A stretch of DNA of 55,271 nt, taken from positions 1-55,271 of the forward strand of contig NZ_JABFMU010000044.1 in NCBI RefSeq assembly GCF_013359695.1, in the 5' to 3' direction. Under the pieces are notes generated by a model, which searched no databases, had not been told where the DNA came from, and saw only the letters and a list, made by a program, of their open reading frames with translations. A program made the translations under genes and the position numbers. This stretch comes from Pseudomonas sp. C2B4. GTDB taxonomy: Bacteria; Pseudomonadota; Gammaproteobacteria; Pseudomonadales; Pseudomonadaceae. Shown here piece by piece: positions 28,197 through 36,836 of the stretch (position 1 is its first letter; each line of letters starts with the position of its first letter).

Positions 28197-28226
28197 ACTA
28201 TAGGAATGCGCCCACCACACCGTCAA
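28197..28226 (-). promoter_or_regulatory. Sigma70 promoter of the dcw cluster
   Basis: Minus strand has TTGACG (28226-28221), an 18-base spacer, and TATAGT (28202-28197). Predicted start is near 28190, about 70 bases before the mraZ ATG and at the edge of the MraZ box. Confidence 0.8.
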
Positions 28227-28570
28227 GGCGCGCATTGAAGGAAAACCCTTACAGAACTGAGATTTAGGAGCATAAAAGGAGGTGCAACGAGATTCCGGCA
28301 GATGAAACTGCCCGATAACTTGAATCAGCACAGAAGGCTGCGTTCGGAAGTTAAAGTAATTTATTAAGAGTAAGATTTTTTCGGTATTACGAAAGTGCTT
28401 CTGCCGACGATTCTGAAAGGAGGGGAAATCGATGTTGCGTTGAGTTTATGTGCTCGTTACCAGCGCAGGCTAATCGGCATCATAAAACCTCTTCTGCCGG
28501 TGATCCGCGGGGAGGGAAATGGCTATCACCACCCCTGCCAAATGATTTAAGCAGAGAAGAGAAAAAAGGT
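28227..28570. other. Intergenic stretch between dcw promoter and rnpB, no gene seen
   Basis: I see no convincing gene. The plus strand carries several GGA-rich, Shine-Dalgarno-like segments (AAAAGGAGGTG near 28275, GAAAGGAGGGGAAA near 28417, GGGGAGGGAAATGG near 28508). One of them is followed by a three-codon frame (ATG TTG CGT TGA at 28432). Near 28545-28570 is the A-rich tract that gives the rnpB transcript its U-rich 3' flank on the minus strand. Confidence 0.4.
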
Positions 28571-28571
28571 G

Positions 28572-28924
28572 GAGAGTCGATCTGTAAGCCGGGTTCTGTC
28601 TTGAACAGTCATTCGTCTACGATGGCCATCACTGGACACCTTTAGCAACCTACCCGGTCCCAGCGCGGGCCACGCCTTGGGACCCTATTTGGTCTTGCTC
28701 CAAGTGGGGTTTACCTAGCCACGAACTGTTGCCAGTCGTGCGGTGCGCTCTTACCGCACCTTTTCACCCTTACCGGCGCCGAAACGCTTAGGCGGTTATT
28801 TTCTGTGGCACTTTCCGTAGGCTCACGCCTCCCAGGCATTACCTGGCACTTCGCCCTATGGAGCCCGGACTTTCCTCCCCCCCCTAATTTTCATAGAGGG
28901 CAGCGACTGTCCGATCGACTCTCC
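28572..28924 (-). ncRNA. rnpB: RNase P RNA (M1 RNA)
   Basis: Read on the minus strand this is a bacterial type A RNase P RNA of about 350 nt. The universally conserved segments are present: GAGGAAAGTCCGGGCTCC near the 5' end, AGGGCGAAGTGCCAGGTAA, ACGGAAAGTGCCACAGAAAA, and GGGTAGGTTGC. It ends with AGAACCCGGCTTACAGATCG close to the 3' end. The outer ends pair as CGACTCTC/GAGAGTCG. It processes tRNA 5' ends together with RnpA. Exact ends are estimated from that pairing. Confidence 0.95.
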
Positions 28925-28997
28925 GCCGCGAAGGTTAACGGCAGAGCGTCCGAAGAACAAGCGCTAAAAGCCCTTGGCCATGCCTGCGCGTCGGGTT

Positions 28998-29879
28998 TTA
29001 TTCGCCCTTCTGTTTATCCAGTGCAACTTGATAGAGCACATTCTTGCGCTCACCGGTAATTTGCGCGGCCAATGCCGCGGCACGCTTGAGGGGCATTTCT
29101 TCGAGCAACAGATTAAGGATGCGCATCGCTTCGCTGCTGACAGCGTCCTCGCTTTCGGGCGCCGACCAACCTGCGACAAGCACCACGCACTCGCCGCGCT
29201 GCTGATTGCTGTCCGACTCGACGAACTGGCGCAGCTCGGCCAGGGGCAAACCCTTGAGCGTCTCAAAGGTCTTGGTCAGTTCGCGCGCCAGCAAGGCAGG
29301 ACGGTCGGCGCCGAACACCAACTCCATGTCCTGCAAGCATTCAAGGATGCGATGCGGGGCCTCGTAAAAGATCAACGTGCGAGGCTCTTCCTTTATCGAC
29401 TCAAGCCGAGCGCGCCTGCCCACTGCCTTTGCCGGCAGAAAACCCTCAAAGATGAAACGATCCGACGGCAGCCCGGCCGCCGACAATGCCGCGATCAATG
29501 CACAAGCGCCCGGAACCGGCACCACATTGATCCCGGCAGCCCGTGCCTGACGCACCAGGTGATAGCCCGGATCCGAAATCAGCGGCGTACCGGCATCAGA
29601 GATCAGCGCCACATCATCACCCGCAAGCAGGCGGGTAATGAAGCGACTGCCTTCGTCACGCTCGTTGTGCTCATGGCAAGCGGCCAGCGGCGTGGGAATG
29701 CCAAAATGTTGCATCAAGCGCTGGGAGTGGCGGGTGTCCTCGGCAGCGATCAGGGCGACCTCGCGCAGGATTTTCAGCGCACGCGCACTGATGTCGTCCA
29801 GGTTGCCGATGGGCGTCGCCACCACATAAAGCGAGCCAGCAGCGGAATTCAAAGCACCTGGAGCAGTCAAAGCGCACAC
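28998..29879 (-). CDS. rsmI: 16S rRNA 2'-O-ribose C1402 methyltransferase RsmI
   Basis: RsmI methylates the ribose of C1402 of 16S rRNA, complementing RsmH. It belongs to the tetrapyrrole-methylase (SPOUT-like, SAM-dependent) fold. Motifs are LYVVATPIGNLDDISARAL, IAAEDTRHS, the VALISDAGTPLISDPGY loop and FIFEGFLPAK. The frame is open to an ATG at 29942, but homologues begin close to the first motif, so GTG 29879 (293 residues) or a nearby start is preferred. It is divergent from lpoA, as in many gammaproteobacteria. Confidence 0.93.
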   Translation of the reverse strand: MCALTAPGALNSAAGSLYVVATPIGNLDDISARALKILREVALIAAEDTRHSQRLMQHFGIPTPLAACHEHNERDEGSRFITRLLAGDDVALISDAGTPLISDPGYHLVRQARAAGINVVPVPGACALIAALSAAGLPSDRFIFEGFLPAKAVGRRARLESIKEEPRTLIFYEAPHRILECLQDMELVFGADRPALLARELTKTFETLKGLPLAELRQFVESDSNQQRGECVVLVAGWSAPESEDAVSSEAMRILNLLLEEMPLKRAAALAAQITGERKNVLYQVALDKQKGE

Positions 29880-30079
29880 CTCATGATCGATAAAGCCGCC
29901 ATTGTAGCGCGTAGCGACGCTTGCGATACGCGCAAGCAGCACTCGGTTTTTCAGCGTTTTGTGCCGCGCCGCAACATTTGCACGAGCTAAATTGATCGAT
30001 TCGCGCCAGCGACATCGCGCCCCGGCCAGTGCTTGGGTACAATTCCACGCTAATTTGATCGAGTATCAGGAACACTTAC

Positions 30080-31891
30080 ATGATCGCTTGCCTGCGGCTG
30101 TTCACTGCCCTCTGCCTCGCTGCCTTGCTGGCGGCTTGCGCCAGCTCGCCCTCCTCCAGCCTTGGCGAACTTCCACGGACCCCGGATGCCAGTATCGAGC
30201 AACTGCTCGAAAAAGCCGCCCAAAGCAAATCGCCGGAAGATGCTGCCCTGCTGCGCTTGAGTGCAGCAGACCTGGCCTACCGCCAGGGCAATGCAGCCCA
30301 ATCCGCGCAAATCCTGCAACAAGTGCCGGTCGAGCAACTCAAGCCCGGCCAACAGGTCTTCGCCAATACACTGGCCGCCGAATTGGCCATGACCCGCAAC
30401 CAGCCGAAAGCCGCGCTGACCGCCTTGAGCCATCCAAGCCTGCAGCGCCTGGGTGAATTGCCGGAAGAGCAGCAGGTCCGTACCGGCACTGTTCGTGCCC
30501 GCGCCCTTGAAGCCGATGGTCAGACCCTGGCCGCCGCCAAGGAACGCATCTTCATTGCGCCAATGCTCAGCGGAGAAGCCGCCAGCAAAAACCACGAAGC
30601 GATCTGGGCACTGATCGCCTCGCTGCCGACCGACCAATTGCAGCCGAACACCACCGACGACCTCGGCGGCTGGATGGGCCTGGCGCTGGCGGTCAAGTCT
30701 GCCGGCACCGTGGAACAGCAACAGGCCGCCATCGATAACTGGCGCAAGCAGAACCCGAAGCACCCGGCCGCCATTCAGCTGCCATTGCCACTGACCAAAC
30801 TTCAGGAACTGGCCAGCCAGCCCCTGAGCAAGATCGCCCTGCTGCTGCCTCAGGACGGCCCGCTGGCCTCAGTCGGTAAAGCACTGCGCGAAGGCTTCAT
30901 GGCTGCTCACTACCAGGCACAACAAGCCGGACAGAAGCCGCCAGCCATCGAGTTTTATGACAGCTCGCGCCTGACCTCTCTCGACGAGTTCTATCGCAAA
31001 GCCCAGGCCGATGGCGTGCAACTGGTCGTCGGCCCACTGGAGAAGCCGCTGGTCAAACAGCTGAGCACTCGCCCGCAATTGCCGATCACTACCCTGGCGC
31101 TGAACTACAGCGAAGGCGATCAAGGCCCGGCTCAACTGTTCCAGTTTGGCCTTGCCGCTGAAGACGAGGCCCGTGAAGTGTCTCGCCGCGCTCGCGCCGA
31201 CGGCCTGCATCGCGCCGCCATCATGGTGCCGAAAGGCGAATGGGGCGACCGGGTACTTCGTGCGTTCAGCCAGGACTGGCAAGCCAACGGCGGCAGCATC
31301 GTCGCCACCGAGCGTGTCGACCAGCCGGTCCAACTGGCCCAGCAGATCGCCGACATGTTCCAACTGCGCCAGAGCGAAGGTCGCGCCAAGAGCCTGCAAA
31401 GTACGGTCGGCTCGCAAGTCGCCGCCCAGCCTTCCCGTCGCCAGGACATCGAATTCATCTTCCTGGCTGCCACGCCACAACAGGCTCAACAGATCAAACC
31501 GACCCTGAATTTTCAGTACGCGGGTGACGTTCCGGTTTACGCCACGTCCCACGTGTTCAGTGCCAGCGGCGATGTAAACCAGTACAACGACATGAATGGC
31601 ATTCGCTTCTGCGAAACCCCATGGCTGCTGGATGCCAACGATCCGCTTCGCAAGCAAGTCACGGCACAATGGCCACAAGCTGCAGGCAGCCTGGGTCGCC
31701 TTTACGCAATGGGTGTCGACGCCTACCGCCTGGCGCCACGCCTGGGGCAACTCAAGGCTCTGCCAGACAGCCGCATCGAAGGCCAGTCGGGCAGCCTGAG
31801 CATGACGCAGCACCAGCGCGTCGTACGACAGCTGCCATGGGCAGAGTTCGTCAACGGCCAGGTCCAGCGCCTGCCGGACACTTCGCGCTGA
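30080..31891 (+). CDS. lpoA: Outer-membrane lipoprotein activator of PBP1a (LpoA)
   Basis: LpoA is an outer-membrane lipoprotein that reaches across the periplasm to stimulate the bifunctional peptidoglycan synthase PBP1a. The 603-residue protein has a lipoprotein signal with lipobox LLAAC (Cys about residue 20). An N-terminal TPR-like helical domain follows, then a C-terminal periplasmic-binding-protein-like (LppC) domain beginning around KIALLLPQDGPLASVGKAL. The stop overlaps the yraN start (TGATG). The order rsmI<>lpoA-yraN-diaA-dolP is conserved from E. coli. Confidence 0.95.
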   Translation: MIACLRLFTALCLAALLAACASSPSSSLGELPRTPDASIEQLLEKAAQSKSPEDAALLRLSAADLAYRQGNAAQSAQILQQVPVEQLKPGQQVFANTLAAELAMTRNQPKAALTALSHPSLQRLGELPEEQQVRTGTVRARALEADGQTLAAAKERIFIAPMLSGEAASKNHEAIWALIASLPTDQLQPNTTDDLGGWMGLALAVKSAGTVEQQQAAIDNWRKQNPKHPAAIQLPLPLTKLQELASQPLSKIALLLPQDGPLASVGKALREGFMAAHYQAQQAGQKPPAIEFYDSSRLTSLDEFYRKAQADGVQLVVGPLEKPLVKQLSTRPQLPITTLALNYSEGDQGPAQLFQFGLAAEDEAREVSRRARADGLHRAAIMVPKGEWGDRVLRAFSQDWQANGGSIVATERVDQPVQLAQQIADMFQLRQSEGRAKSLQSTVGSQVAAQPSRRQDIEFIFLAATPQQAQQIKPTLNFQYAGDVPVYATSHVFSASGDVNQYNDMNGIRFCETPWLLDANDPLRKQVTAQWPQAAGSLGRLYAMGVDAYRLAPRLGQLKALPDSRIEGQSGSLSMTQHQRVVRQLPWAEFVNGQVQRLPDTSR

Positions 31892-32253
31892 TGCCTGACA
31901 GGTCACGCCAGCAAAGCGGTAAGGATGCCGAGCGCCAGGCGCTCGAGCATCTTCAAAAACGAGGTCTGCGCCTGCTGGCGCAGAACTGGTTATGCAAACG
32001 CGGCGAGCTTGATCTGGTCATGCTAGATGGCGATACAGTAGTATTCGTTGAAGTTCGCTACAGAAAAAACACTCAATGGGGTGGCGCGCTCGATAGCATT
32101 GATGAGCGCAAACGGCAAAAACTGATTTTTGCCGCGCAATATTTTCTTCAGCGCGAGTCACGCTGGGCCAATTCCCCTTGCCGTTTCGACGTGGTCGCCA
32201 TTGATAGCGATCTCGATCAGCTGAACTGGTTACAGAATGCCTTTGACAGCTGA
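31891..32253 (+). CDS. yraN: YraN family (UPF0102) putative endonuclease-fold protein
   Basis: A 120-residue protein of the YraN/UPF0102 family, which has a restriction-endonuclease-like fold. The nuclease-like residues are visible: a Glu in an early helix (AERQALEHLQ), RGELDLVMLDGDTVVFVEVR with the D and E-x-V arrangement, and a following Lys/Arg-rich segment. The ATG at 31891 overlaps the lpoA stop. The frame is open far upstream inside lpoA, but that part is a shadow. Cellular role is not established. Confidence 0.92.
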   Translation: MPDRSRQQSGKDAERQALEHLQKRGLRLLAQNWLCKRGELDLVMLDGDTVVFVEVRYRKNTQWGGALDSIDERKRQKLIFAAQYFLQRESRWANSPCRFDVVAIDSDLDQLNWLQNAFDS

Positions 32254-32354
32254 TCGCTCGCGCCCCGAAACGGACAACACCCAACACTTTTGCTCTTTGC
32301 TTTGCGAGCTGCACACTCACGTGCCGGATAGCCGCGCTCATTAAGGTCACACAG

Positions 32355-32948
32355 ATGGACATGCAATCCCGAATTCGCCAGCTTTTTCAGGCCAGTATCG
32401 ACACCAAGCAACAGGCGATGGAAGTACTTGCACCGCACATCGAGCAAGCCAGCCAGGTCATGGTCAACGCCCTGCTCAACGAAGGCAAAATGCTGTCCTG
32501 CGGCAACGGCGGCTCTGCCGGTGACGCCCAGCACTTTTCCTCCGAGTTGCTCAATCGCTTCGAGCGCGAGCGTCCGAGCCTGCCCGCCATTGCGCTGACC
32601 ACCGACAGCTCGACGATCACCTCGATCGCCAACGACTACAGCTATAACGAAGTTTTTTCCAAGCAGATCCGTGCTCTCGGCCAGCCGGGCGACGTACTGC
32701 TGGCGATTTCTACCAGCGGTAACTCGGCGAACATTATTCAGGCGATCCAGGCCGCACATGATCGTGAAATGATTGTCGTAGCATTGACCGGTCGCGATGG
32801 CGGCGGCATGGCGTCGCTGCTTTTGCCCGAGGACGTGGAGATTCGCGTACCGGCCAACGTCACCGCACGTATCCAGGAAGTCCACCTGCTGGCGATCCAT
32901 TGCCTTTGCGACTTGATCGACAGCCAACTGTTCGGGAGTGAAGAATGA
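32355..32948 (+). CDS. SIS-domain protein, DiaA / phosphoheptose isomerase family
   Basis: This 197-residue SIS-domain protein matches both DiaA (a DnaA-binding initiation factor) and GmhA (sedoheptulose-7-phosphate isomerase). Visible are CGNGGSAGDAQHFSSELLNRF, LTTDSSTITSIANDYSY, ISTSGNSANIIQA and EVHLLAIHCLCDLID. The AQHFSSEL segment and the gene position after yraN and before dolP favour DiaA orthology. Pseudomonas annotations often use gmhA, so I leave the symbol open. Its stop overlaps the dolP start (ATGA). Confidence 0.88.
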   Translation: MDMQSRIRQLFQASIDTKQQAMEVLAPHIEQASQVMVNALLNEGKMLSCGNGGSAGDAQHFSSELLNRFERERPSLPAIALTTDSSTITSIANDYSYNEVFSKQIRALGQPGDVLLAISTSGNSANIIQAIQAAHDREMIVVALTGRDGGGMASLLLPEDVEIRVPANVTARIQEVHLLAIHCLCDLIDSQLFGSEE

Positions 32949-33523
32949 CCCCTAATCGCCTCGGCCTACTGGCCCTGACCCTGTGCCTCGGCATCAGCGG
33001 CTGCACCTCGGTGGTTAATGCCAGCCGTGAAGCCCCCATTGAAGATGACCGCGGCACACGCACATTCGGCAGCAAAATCGACGACTCCCTGATCGACACC
33101 AAAGTCGGCGTGAACGTCGCCAAGGCCGACCCGGCGCTGGATAAGGACTCGCACATCGTCGTCACCAGCTTCAACGGCGTCGTACTGCTCGCCGGACAAA
33201 CGCCACGCGCCGACCTCAAGGCGAAGGCCGAACAAGCCGCCGCCGCTGTTCAACGCGTCAAGACTGTGCACAACGAAATACAGATCCTGCCACCCTCCGG
33301 CTTCCTTGCCCGCCAGAACGACACCTGGTTGACCTCCAAGATCAAGACCCAGATGCTTGCTGACCCGAACATCCCAGGTACGCGAATCAAGGTTGTCACC
33401 GAAAACGGCATCGTCTATCTGCTGGGTCTGCTGACCAAGCAGGAAGCCGCTCAGGCCACCAATCTGGTGCAGGGCGTTTCCGGTGTGCAGAAGATCGTGA
33501 AACTGTTCGAATACATCGACTGA
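32945..33523 (+). CDS. dolP: Dual-BON-domain outer-membrane lipoprotein (DolP/YraP)
   Basis: A 192-residue lipoprotein with signal and lipobox (GISGC, Cys about 20) and two BON domains: the first around KIDDSLIDTKVGVNV to VHNEI, the second from TWLTSKIKTQMLADPNI to VKLFEYID. DolP in E. coli sits at division sites, binds anionic phospholipid and supports envelope integrity. Translation is coupled to the SIS gene upstream. Confidence 0.92.
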   Translation: MTPNRLGLLALTLCLGISGCTSVVNASREAPIEDDRGTRTFGSKIDDSLIDTKVGVNVAKADPALDKDSHIVVTSFNGVVLLAGQTPRADLKAKAEQAAAAVQRVKTVHNEIQILPPSGFLARQNDTWLTSKIKTQMLADPNIPGTRIKVVTENGIVYLLGLLTKQEAAQATNLVQGVSGVQKIVKLFEYID

Positions 33524-33534
33524 TACCACGCTCC

Positions 33535-33604
33535 CGTAGGAGCACAGCCTGCTGGCGATGGCGCCTCTGAGATCGCCATCGCCAGCAAGCTGTACTCCTA
33601 CAAG
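33535..33604. repeat. Degenerate REP-like inverted repeat
   Basis: GTAGGAGCACAGCCTGCTGG ... CCAGCAAGCTGTACTCCTAC with inner CGATGGCG/CGCCATCG arms. It is a diverged relative of the REP pairs elsewhere and lies between the convergent dolP and sspB genes. Confidence 0.7.
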
Positions 33605-33608
33605 TAAT

Positions 33609-33640
33609 AAAAAAGGCGATCCTTGCGGATCGCCTTTTTT
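33609..33640. terminator. Bidirectional terminator between dolP and sspB
   Basis: AAAAAAGGCGATCC-TTGC-GGATCGCCTTTTTT has A and T runs on both sides, so it can stop transcription from either side. Confidence 0.9.
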
Positions 33641-33641
33641 A

Positions 33642-34055
33642 CTACTTCACCACTTTCAGGCTTGGTCGACCGCTGGGACGCGGCGGCTCACTGTCAGGTG
33701 GTGGAACATCATCATCTGGCTCGATCTCGTCCTCGTCTTCCATAGGCGATTCCAGATCGAACACCATGCCCTGACCGTTCTCCCGGGCATAGATACCCAG
33801 GATCGACGCGATAGGCACGTACAAGGTGTGCGGCACACCACCGAAGCGGCCTTCGAAACTCACCGCCTCGTTGTCCATATGCAAGTGGCGTACAGCTTGT
33901 GGCGATACGTTCAGGACAATCTGCCCGTCACTGGCAAAGCCCTGAGGCACCTGCACCGACGGATACTCGGAATTGACCAGCATGTGCGGGGTGCAGTCGT
34001 TGTCCACAATCCACTCGTAGAGCGCGCGGACCAGATAAGGTCGACTGGAGTTCAT
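33642..34055 (-). CDS. sspB: ClpXP protease specificity factor SspB
   Basis: SspB binds ssrA-tagged proteins and delivers them to ClpXP. With ATG 34055 (MNSSRPYLVRALYEWIVDND) it has 137 residues; an upstream in-frame start at 34148 lies inside sspA. A folded N-terminal domain (PHMLVNSEYPSVQVPQGF; FEGRFGGVPHTLYVPIASI) is followed by an acidic linker (EDEDEIEPDDDVPPPD) and a C-terminal ClpX-binding tail (RPSLKVVK). AGGAG precedes the start. It follows sspA by about 16 bases. Confidence 0.96.
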   Translation of the reverse strand: MNSSRPYLVRALYEWIVDNDCTPHMLVNSEYPSVQVPQGFASDGQIVLNVSPQAVRHLHMDNEAVSFEGRFGGVPHTLYVPIASILGIYARENGQGMVFDLESPMEDEDEIEPDDDVPPPDSEPPRPSGRPSLKVVK

Positions 34056-34071
34056 AGCGGCTCCTTTAGCC

Positions 34072-34689
34072 TTAGCGCATGTCGCGTTCGACACCAGACA
34101 GACTCGCCTGGAAAGCCTCACGCGCAAACTGGCGCTCCATGTAATCAAGCAGCGGCTTGGCAGGCCGCGGCAGTTCTATACCCAGAATCGGCAATCGCCA
34201 GAGTATTGGCAATAGGCAGCAATCCACCAGGCTTTGTTCCTCACTGAGGAAAAACGGCTTGTCGGCGAACAACGGCGACACGCCCGTCAGGCTTTCGCGC
34301 AGCTCTTTACGCGCCACGGCTCGAGCAGCTTCCTTGGTCCGGGAATCCAGAATCTGATCCACCAGACCACACCAGTCGCGCTGAATGCGATGCATCAACA
34401 GGCGACTGTTGGCGCGCGCCACTGGATAAACCGGCAGAAGTGGCGGGTGCGGGTAACGCTCATCCAGATATTCCATCACCACGGTAGATTCCCACAACGC
34501 CAGATCGCGATCGACCAGGGTGGGCAAACTACCGTAAGGGTTCACTTCGATCAGTTTAGGCGGCTGGCGGCCAGCTTCCACATAGATGATCTCGGCGCTC
34601 ACACCCTTCTCTGCCAGTACGATTCGCACTCGGTGGGAATAGTGGTCGGCGGGGTCGGAGTAACAGGCCAACCGATTGGTCACGCCCAT
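34072..34689 (-). CDS. sspA: Stringent starvation protein A
   Basis: SspA is a glutathione-S-transferase-fold protein that binds RNA polymerase and alters promoter use during starvation; it has no transferase activity. The 205-residue protein has an N-terminal thioredoxin-like domain (MGVTNRLACYSDPADHYSHR, LIEVNPYGSLPTLVDRDLAL) and a helical C-terminal domain. It lies downstream of petABC, separated by a strong hairpin, and upstream of sspB. Confidence 0.96.
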   Translation of the reverse strand: MGVTNRLACYSDPADHYSHRVRIVLAEKGVSAEIIYVEAGRQPPKLIEVNPYGSLPTLVDRDLALWESTVVMEYLDERYPHPPLLPVYPVARANSRLLMHRIQRDWCGLVDQILDSRTKEAARAVARKELRESLTGVSPLFADKPFFLSEEQSLVDCCLLPILWRLPILGIELPRPAKPLLDYMERQFAREAFQASLSGVERDMR

Positions 34690-34734
34690 GGCGATCCTCC
34701 TCGCTTGTAGAAATAATCGAAAGCGGAAAAACGA

Positions 34735-34810
34735 GCGCGCCCAGAGGACGCCTCCCGTAACGCCTGGCTAGCCAGACTCGTTACACCTTCAGAGACGCCC
34801 TTGGGCGCGC
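34735..34810 (-). terminator. Long hairpin terminator between petC and sspA
   Basis: An imperfect inverted repeat of about 76 bases: GCGCGCCCA pairs with TGGGCGCGC, GTAACG with CGTTAC, and GGCTAGCC is at the centre. On the minus strand it is followed by TCGTTTTT, as an intrinsic terminator for petABC. Confidence 0.65.
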
Positions 34811-34839
34811 GCGATTAACAGCAATTGCTTGAAGCTTTA

Positions 34840-35622
34840 TCAGTGCACGTCTTTCCAGTATTCACGCTTGAGCAAATAAGCGAAAACGAAGAAGAACGCC
34901 AGGTACAGCAATACATACGTACCGATGCGCTGATGCTGCAGCTTAACCGGGTTAGCCGAGTAAGCCAGGAAGGTTACCAGATTCTTGACCTTCTCATCGA
35001 ACTGCTCTTCGGTCAAAGAACCACTCTTCGGCACGATGGTCAGCTGATCGCACGCTTCATGAGTCAGCGCCGTACCCGTCAACGGATCATATTGCTTCTT
35101 GCCGTCTTCGACGATCTGAACCTGTTTGCAACCAACAACCTGACGACCTTGCAGGCCGACCAGGACGTTAGGCATGCCCACGTTCGGGAAAACCTTGTTG
35201 TTCACACCCCATGGGCGCGACGGGTCTTCATAGAACGACTTCAGGTAACCGTAGAGCCAGTCAGTACCGCGAACGCGAGCAACCAGGGTCAGGTCAGGCG
35301 GTGCCGCACCAAACCAGGTCTTGGCGTCAGCCGGCTGCATGCCGATGCTCATGTGGTCGCCAATCTTGGCACCCGTGAACACCAGTTTCTCCAGCATCAG
35401 CTCGTGAGGAATGCCCAGGTCATCGGCAACACGCTCGTAGCGCTGGAACTTGGCGCTATGGCAACCCATGCAATAGTTGGCAAACGTACGTGCACCATCC
35501 TGCATGGCAGCCTTGTCGGAAACGTCGATGTCGACTTTTTCCAGCTCCGGGCCACCGTGTTCAGCAGCGAAAGCGAACACTGGCAGCGCAGCAAGCATCA
35601 ATACAGCAAATAGCTTTTTCAT
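34840..35622 (-). CDS. petC: Cytochrome c1 of the bc1 complex
   Basis: Cytochrome c1 passes electrons from the Rieske centre to soluble cytochrome c in the periplasm. From ATG 35622 it has 260 residues with a signal peptide (KKLFAVLMLAALPVFAFA), the haem-binding CMGCH (NYCMGCHSAKFQRY), the probable axial Met region (MSIGMQPADAKTW), and a C-terminal TM anchor (TYVLLYLAFFFVFAYLLKRE). The ATG overlaps the petB stop (TGATG). Confidence 0.96.
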   Translation of the reverse strand: MKKLFAVLMLAALPVFAFAAEHGGPELEKVDIDVSDKAAMQDGARTFANYCMGCHSAKFQRYERVADDLGIPHELMLEKLVFTGAKIGDHMSIGMQPADAKTWFGAAPPDLTLVARVRGTDWLYGYLKSFYEDPSRPWGVNNKVFPNVGMPNVLVGLQGRQVVGCKQVQIVEDGKKQYDPLTGTALTHEACDQLTIVPKSGSLTEEQFDEKVKNLVTFLAYSANPVKLQHQRIGTYVLLYLAFFFVFAYLLKREYWKDVH

Positions 35623-36836
35623 CAGCCAGTCACCCTTTCCGGAACCGGTTTGGTCTTCTCGAGCCTGGTGTAGAACGGCATCAAAATGAAGTAGGCGAAG
35701 TACAGGAAGGTACATACCTGCGACAGCAATGTACGGCCCGGAGTCGGAGCCAGAACACCCAACACGCCCAGGATCACGAACGAGATGCAGAACACCCAGA
35801 GCCAGATCTTGCTCATCCAGCCTTTGTAGCGCATCGACTTGACCGGGCTACGGTCCAGCCATGGCAGGACGAACAGCACGGCAATGGCCGCACCCATGGC
35901 GATAACGCCAAGGAGCTTGTCCGGAACGGCACGCAAAATCGCGTAGAACGGGGTGAAGTACCAGACCGGAGCGATGTGCTCTGGGGTCTTGAAGGCGTTC
36001 GCCACTTCAAAGTTCGGTTTCTCGAGGAAGTAGCCGCCCATTTCAGGGAAGAAGAACACGATCGAACAGAAGATGAACAGGAACACCACCACACCAACGA
36101 TATCTTTCACGGTGTAGTACGGGTGGAAGGCAATGCCGTCCAGCGGTATGCCGTTTTCGTCCTTGTGCTTCTTGATGTCCACGCCGTCCGGGTTGTTCGA
36201 ACCGACTTCGTGCAGCGCCAGAATGTGCAGCACGACCAGACCGAGAATCACGATCGGCAATGCCACCACGTGCAAGGCGAAGAAGCGGTTCAGGGTAATA
36301 CCGGAAATCAGGTAGTCACCACGGATCCACTGGGTCAGGTCGTTACCGATGACCGGGATCGCGCCGAACAGCGAGATGATCACCTGGGCACCCCAGTAGG
36401 ACATCTGCCCCCAAGGCAGCAGGTACCCCATGAAGGCCTCAGCCATCAGCGCCAGGTAGATCAGCATGCCGAAGACCCATACCAGCTCACGCGGCTTCTG
36501 GTACGAACCGTAGAGCAAGCCACGGAACATGTGCAGGTAGACCACGATGAAAAACGCCGAAGCGCCGGTGGAGTGCAGCAGGCGCAGGATCGAGCCGTAC
36601 TCGACGTCGCGCATGATGTATTCGACAGAAGCAAAGGCTTCTTCCGCCGACGGGGTGTAGCTCATTGTCAGCCAGACGCCGGTTACGATCTGGTTAACCA
36701 GAACGAGCAGTGCCAGGGAGCCAAAGAAGTAGAAGAAGTTGAAGTTCTTCGGGGCGTAGTACTTGCTGAGATGGTCTTCCCACATTTTGGTCGCGGGAAA
36801 GCGCGCATCAACCCAATCCATGAACTTGCTCATCAC
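35622..36836 (-). CDS. petB: Cytochrome b of the bc1 complex
   Basis: Cytochrome b is the membrane core of ubiquinol:cytochrome c oxidoreductase, carrying both b haems and the Qo and Qi sites. The 404-residue protein has haem-ligand His pairs (RLLHSTGASAFFIVVYLHMFRG and the RFFALHVVALP region) and the Qo-site PEW-type motif (FKTPEHIAPVWYF, here with PEH at the PEW position). It overlaps petA by four bases and petC by one. Confidence 0.97.
   Translation of the reverse strand: MMSKFMDWVDARFPATKMWEDHLSKYYAPKNFNFFYFFGSLALLVLVNQIVTGVWLTMSYTPSAEEAFASVEYIMRDVEYGSILRLLHSTGASAFFIVVYLHMFRGLLYGSYQKPRELVWVFGMLIYLALMAEAFMGYLLPWGQMSYWGAQVIISLFGAIPVIGNDLTQWIRGDYLISGITLNRFFALHVVALPIVILGLVVLHILALHEVGSNNPDGVDIKKHKDENGIPLDGIAFHPYYTVKDIVGVVVFLFIFCSIVFFFPEMGGYFLEKPNFEVANAFKTPEHIAPVWYFTPFYAILRAVPDKLLGVIAMGAAIAVLFVLPWLDRSPVKSMRYKGWMSKIWLWVFCISFVILGVLGVLAPTPGRTLLSQVCTFLYFAYFILMPFYTRLEKTKPVPERVTG

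Noticed and set aside
28432..28443. Three-codon leader peptide before mraZ or rnpB
   Set aside because: It is on the plus strand while both neighbouring genes are on the minus strand, so it cannot lead either of them; kept only as part of the GGA-rich observation.
31621..31890. Upstream extension of yraN inside lpoA
   Set aside because: Homologues start at MPDRSRQQ-like sequence (31891) and the upstream part overlaps the lpoA C-terminal domain in another frame.
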